From Deltaproteobacteria bacterium (GTDB taxonomy: Bacteria; Desulfobacterota; Desulfobulbia; Desulfobulbales; BM004): a stretch of DNA of 16,739 nt. The stretch lies in assembly GCA_020346205.1 (NCBI GenBank), contig CP070776.1, forward strand, positions 924,499 to 941,237, given 5' to 3'. The stretch's first letter is position 1. Every line of letters begins with the position of its first letter. The translations under genes were made by a program, and so were the position numbers. This document shows positions 15,017-16,739 of this stretch, piece after piece. A model generated the notes under the pieces. The model saw only the letters and a program-made list of their open reading frames with translations, was not told the DNA's origin and ran no database searches.

Positions 15017-15032
15017 TGGCATGGAAAATGCA
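15017..15032 (+). promoter_or_regulatory. Sigma-54 (-24/-12) promoter
   Basis: TGGCATGGAAAATGCA matches the sigma-54 consensus TGGCACGN4TTGCA at the invariant GG and GC with the required 10-base spacing, and at most other positions. The start of transcription would be near 15044, giving a leader of about 60 bases to the first gene of the operon at 15104. With the palindromes upstream and the activator gene adjacent, this is a strong prediction. Confidence 0.85.
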
Positions 15033-15103
15033 GACTTGAACTTCAAAGGTAAAAAATGGCGTGAATCGGGCTAAAATTAACTCGACAAGCAAGGAGGCAA
15101 CAA

Positions 15104-15331
15104 ATGTACGACTCAATGAAAATTACCCAGGAAAGAGTGACAACGTTTGAAAATAACCTGGAAGTTGCTGAGCTTGAACTTGGAAATTCCAAATTAGGCC
15201 TTGGGGTCATCATGGTGATGGCTGCTTTTGTAGGTATCTGGGGTGTAGCCTGCCTGATTGGCGGACTTGCGAGTACAGAAAATTTTTCTGAAATCGGTCG
15301 TAGCCTCATTACAGCTTTTACCGGGATGTAG
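15104..15331 (+). CDS. Small single-helix membrane protein, first gene of the Hmc-like operon
   Basis: This 75-residue protein is not matched to a named family. It has a charged N-terminal region (about 1-30) and one membrane helix (about 32-55), then a short tail, SEIGRSLITAFTGM. The core IWGVACLIGGLA (45-56) is closely similar to IWSVAAFLSGLA in the next protein, so the two are probably related. A strong ribosome site, AAGGAGG (15091-15097), precedes the ATG. It is the first gene behind the sigma-54 promoter. By position it may be a small structural subunit of the membrane redox complex encoded downstream, comparable in place but not demonstrably in sequence to small subunits such as HmcD. 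Confidence 0.85.
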   Translation: MYDSMKITQERVTTFENNLEVAELELGNSKLGLGVIMVMAAFVGIWGVACLIGGLASTENFSEIGRSLITAFTGM

Positions 15332-15352
15332 AAAACAATATCATACTAAAAA

Positions 15353-15676
15353 ATGGAATACGTCATGGGCAAAGACAAAAAAAATCTGGGCAAGAGAATA
15401 GCATGGCACGCTTCAATTTTTTGCGGAACAGTCATAAGCATCTGGTCTGTTGCCGCTTTTCTCAGCGGTTTAGCTCAAGTTAACTGGCAGTTATCTGAAC
15501 TGTTGAGACAGTATCTGATTGCTGTTGGACTTATGCAGGAATTCCATACCTTGTCCGACTTTTATACCCACATCAAAGGAATTGAATATATTATTGCAGT
15601 TATGTTCCTTGGATTATTCCCAGCTTTTTATACGTATCTCAATAGAACCAAGGGGAGTATTGCGGCTAAAACGTAA
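15353..15676 (+). CDS. Small two-helix membrane protein, paralogue of its neighbour
   Basis: This 107-residue protein has two hydrophobic helices (about 18-40 and 77-96) joined by a loop of about 35 residues containing H65 and H73. The IWSVAAFLSGLA core (30-41) and following SELLRQYLIAVGLM parallel the 75-residue protein encoded 21 bases upstream, suggesting duplication with an added second helix here. The start is uncertain: ATG 15353 lacks a ribosome site, whereas ATG 15365 (MGKDKK) is 7 bases after a weak GGAA; the shorter form would have 103 residues. A hairpin with a T run follows the stop. Function is unknown; a membrane subunit of the adjoining cytochrome/Fe-S complex is the best inference. 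Confidence 0.82.
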   Translation: MEYVMGKDKKNLGKRIAWHASIFCGTVISIWSVAAFLSGLAQVNWQLSELLRQYLIAVGLMQEFHTLSDFYTHIKGIEYIIAVMFLGLFPAFYTYLNRTKGSIAAKT

Positions 15677-15695
15677 TAATTAATCTGTCATTAAT

Positions 15696-15733
15696 GCCTG
15701 GTTGAGACGCAGTGACCTGCCAGGCTTTTTTTT
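15696..15733 (+). terminator. Hairpin with T8 tail inside the putative Hmc-like operon
   Basis: GCCTGG (15696-15701) and CCAGGC (15720-15725) form a 6-bp GC-rich stem with an 18-base loop, followed by T8 (15726-15733). It lies 20 bases after the second small membrane gene and 85 bases before the pentaheme gene. It may partly end transcription and so set unequal expression of the upstream and downstream genes. The large loop makes it a moderate terminator. Confidence 0.6.
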
Positions 15734-15817
15734 ACCCAAAATTCAGGCTTTTTATTAAAAAAATATCAACAAATTCAATAGGTTAGATAAATTCAACCCA
15801 AAGGAGGTAACAAGAAA

Positions 15818-16354
15818 ATGGAGCATATTCCAAAGTATCTATGCGGAGCAGTACTTGTAATGCTGTTGAGTATATCACCCCTGCAAAAATTTGCTGCAGC
15901 CGGTGATGGACCTGATGAAGTTGAAATTGATTCCCTGGCGCAGCTGTATGAACCGGTAATTTTCGACCATGCTATGCATGAAGAGGTTTCTGAGGGTAAC
16001 TGCTCAACCTGCCATCACCATACCCTTGGTACTGGAAATGACGATGAAAACTGTATGCAATGTCATGCAGAAAGTGGCGGTACCGATGAAATTCTCTGCC
16101 AGGAGTGCCATTCAGGCAAAAGGTTCGATGCTGAATATATTAACAAGATTAGTTCTGACAATATGCTGCACCATCGTGATCGATTAGGGCTCAAAGCTGC
16201 ATATCATACACGCTGCATGAATTGTCATGAGGAAATGGGTGTAGCAAACGGCTGTCAAGATTGTCATGCCCGTACTGAAGCCGGTGACAAATTCTTCCAT
16301 GCCGGAAGTTATTCTCCTCCCAAGAGTGATAAACCTGCAGGCGGCGGTCACTAG
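15818..16354 (+). CDS. Pentaheme class III-type periplasmic cytochrome c
   Basis: This 178-residue protein has a signal peptide (about 1-28) and five CXXCH motifs (C62, C79, C94, C133 and C146 as first cysteines). The VIFDHAMHEE...NCSTCHHH opening is the hallmark of class III (cytochrome c3-like) proteins, where such histidines ligate hemes from the far side; the LHH and AYH histidines before the fourth heme could do the same. It is probably the soluble electron acceptor or donor of the membrane complex started by the HmcB-like gene 53 bases downstream, a role played by the 16-heme HmcA in Desulfovibrio Hmc. A strong AAGGAGG (15801-15807) lies 10 bases before the ATG. The tail is Lys, Gly and His rich. 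Confidence 0.9.
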   Translation: MEHIPKYLCGAVLVMLLSISPLQKFAAAGDGPDEVEIDSLAQLYEPVIFDHAMHEEVSEGNCSTCHHHTLGTGNDDENCMQCHAESGGTDEILCQECHSGKRFDAEYINKISSDNMLHHRDRLGLKAAYHTRCMNCHEEMGVANGCQDCHARTEAGDKFFHAGSYSPPKSDKPAGGGH

Positions 16355-16407
16355 GAACATACATAACTCTAAATACTTTTCAGTATAAAAAATATAAGGA
16401 GAAGATA

Positions 16408-16739
16408 ATGAAAGCAATGAACCGAAGAAAATTCCTGAAAGGAAGCTTGCTCGGTGGAGCCGCAGCCTCAGTAATCTGCAAAAGCAAAAATGCTGACGCT
16501 TCAGCTACATTCGGTGGGTATCCTGACGGCATGGGCGTCCTGGTTGACCTTACCCGGTGTGTCGGCTGCCGAAGCTGCGAAGCAGCATGTAATAAAGAAC
16601 AGGGCCTTCCTGCACCTGCCCGTGCTTTTGACGATATGTCTGTCCTGGACCACAAACGCAGAACCAGTGAAGGAGCATATACTGTTGTCAATCGTTACGA
16701 AATCCCGGGACAGGACCACCCGTTATTTCGTAAAATACA
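16408..16739 (+). CDS. HmcB-like Tat-exported Fe-S protein, 3' end cut by the window
   Basis: The reading frame is open from the ATG to the window edge (110 codons). It starts with a twin-arginine signal, MNRRKFLKGSLLGGAAA (R6-R7). The mature part opens GVLVDLTRCVGCRSCEAACNK with the first [4Fe-4S] cysteines C51, C54, C57 and C61. The following FDDMSVLDHKRR and YTVVNRYE stretches resemble HmcB of Desulfovibrio and related QrcC-type subunits. It should carry further clusters beyond the edge. AAGGAG (16396-16401) is 6 bases before the ATG, an excellent ribosome site. Such proteins sit on the periplasmic face and link an NrfD-type membrane subunit to a cytochrome; the pentaheme protein directly upstream fits that partner, and an NrfD-type gene is expected downstream. 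Confidence 0.9.
   Translation, partial: MKAMNRRKFLKGSLLGGAAASVICKSKNADASATFGGYPDGMGVLVDLTRCVGCRSCEAACNKEQGLPAPARAFDDMSVLDHKRRTSEGAYTVVNRYEIPGQDHPLFRKI

Larger units (their letters stand above)
14358..15103. other. Regulatory intergenic region upstream of the Hmc-like operon
   Basis: About 750 AT-rich bases between two plus-strand units. In order it holds an AAGTGTT/AACACTT inverted repeat just after the activator stop, a 28-bp inverted repeat at 14654-14681, clustered AAGTGTTGCA palindromes at 14755-14786 and a sigma-54 promoter at 15017-15032. The short reading frame at 14746-14931 overlaps the palindromes and looks non-coding. Confidence 0.65.

Noticed and set aside
15721..15753. Direct repeat CAGGCTTTTT, twice within 33 bases
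   Set aside because: The first copy is part of the terminator; the second is probably coincidence in T-rich sequence.
1..16739. CRISPR array, tRNA or rRNA genes, insertion sequences
   Set aside because: No regularly spaced repeats, no cloverleaf-like sequence and no transposase-like protein was seen on either strand.

Overview
The window looks like a respiratory accessory region from an anaerobic, fairly AT-rich bacterium. Desulfobacterota (sulfate, sulfur or metal respirers, formerly Deltaproteobacteria) is the best guess. The grounds are dense multiheme c-type cytochromes (34 CXXCH motifs in four proteins), Hmc/Nrf-type membrane redox subunits, a sigma-54 activator and a multi-PAS histidine kinase. 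This assignment rests on gene content alone; no rRNA or tRNA gene is visible.

Layout, left to right. (1) Minus strand, 4.0 kb to 0.3 kb: a probable operon of a slipin (SPFH protein), a 19-heme membrane-anchored cytochrome c and a five-helix cytochrome b. It ends in a hairpin, and the first codons of a further minus-strand gene lie at the left edge. (2) Plus strand, 4.55-6.8 kb: a membrane histidine kinase with three PAS domains, closed by a strong bidirectional terminator. (3) Minus strand, 8.7-6.96 kb: a second c/b pair, a 7-heme cytochrome carrying an EF-hand plus a four-helix cytochrome b. (4) A small one-helix protein at 9.4 kb. (5) Minus strand, 12.1-9.7 kb: a Tat-exported four-cluster Fe-S protein, a triheme c7-type cytochrome and an NrfD-type quinone-site membrane protein. 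(6) Plus strand, 12.5-14.4 kb: a receiver-PAS-AAA+-Fis sigma-54 response regulator. (7) Plus strand, 15.1 kb to the right edge: two small related membrane proteins, a pentaheme cytochrome and an HmcB-like Tat-exported Fe-S protein cut by the window end.

Read together, this is a cluster of four quinone-to-periplasm (or reverse) electron-transfer modules: two cytochrome b/multiheme c pairs, one Fe-S/c7/NrfD module and one Hmc-like operon. No terminal reductase or dehydrogenase is visible. The cytochromes probably pass electrons between the menaquinone pool and periplasmic or extracellular partners.

The most striking non-coding signal is the exact 10-base box AAGTGTTGCA (reverse TGCAACACTT). 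It occurs five times, always between genes: twice, 21 bp apart, upstream of the slipin/19-heme operon; once just after the activator gene; and twice as part of palindromes about 240-260 bp upstream of a consensus sigma-54 promoter (TGGCATGGAAAATGCA) that faces the Hmc-like operon. The simplest reading is that the box is the binding site of the sigma-54 activator encoded next door, which would join the two operons in one regulon. That link is inference.
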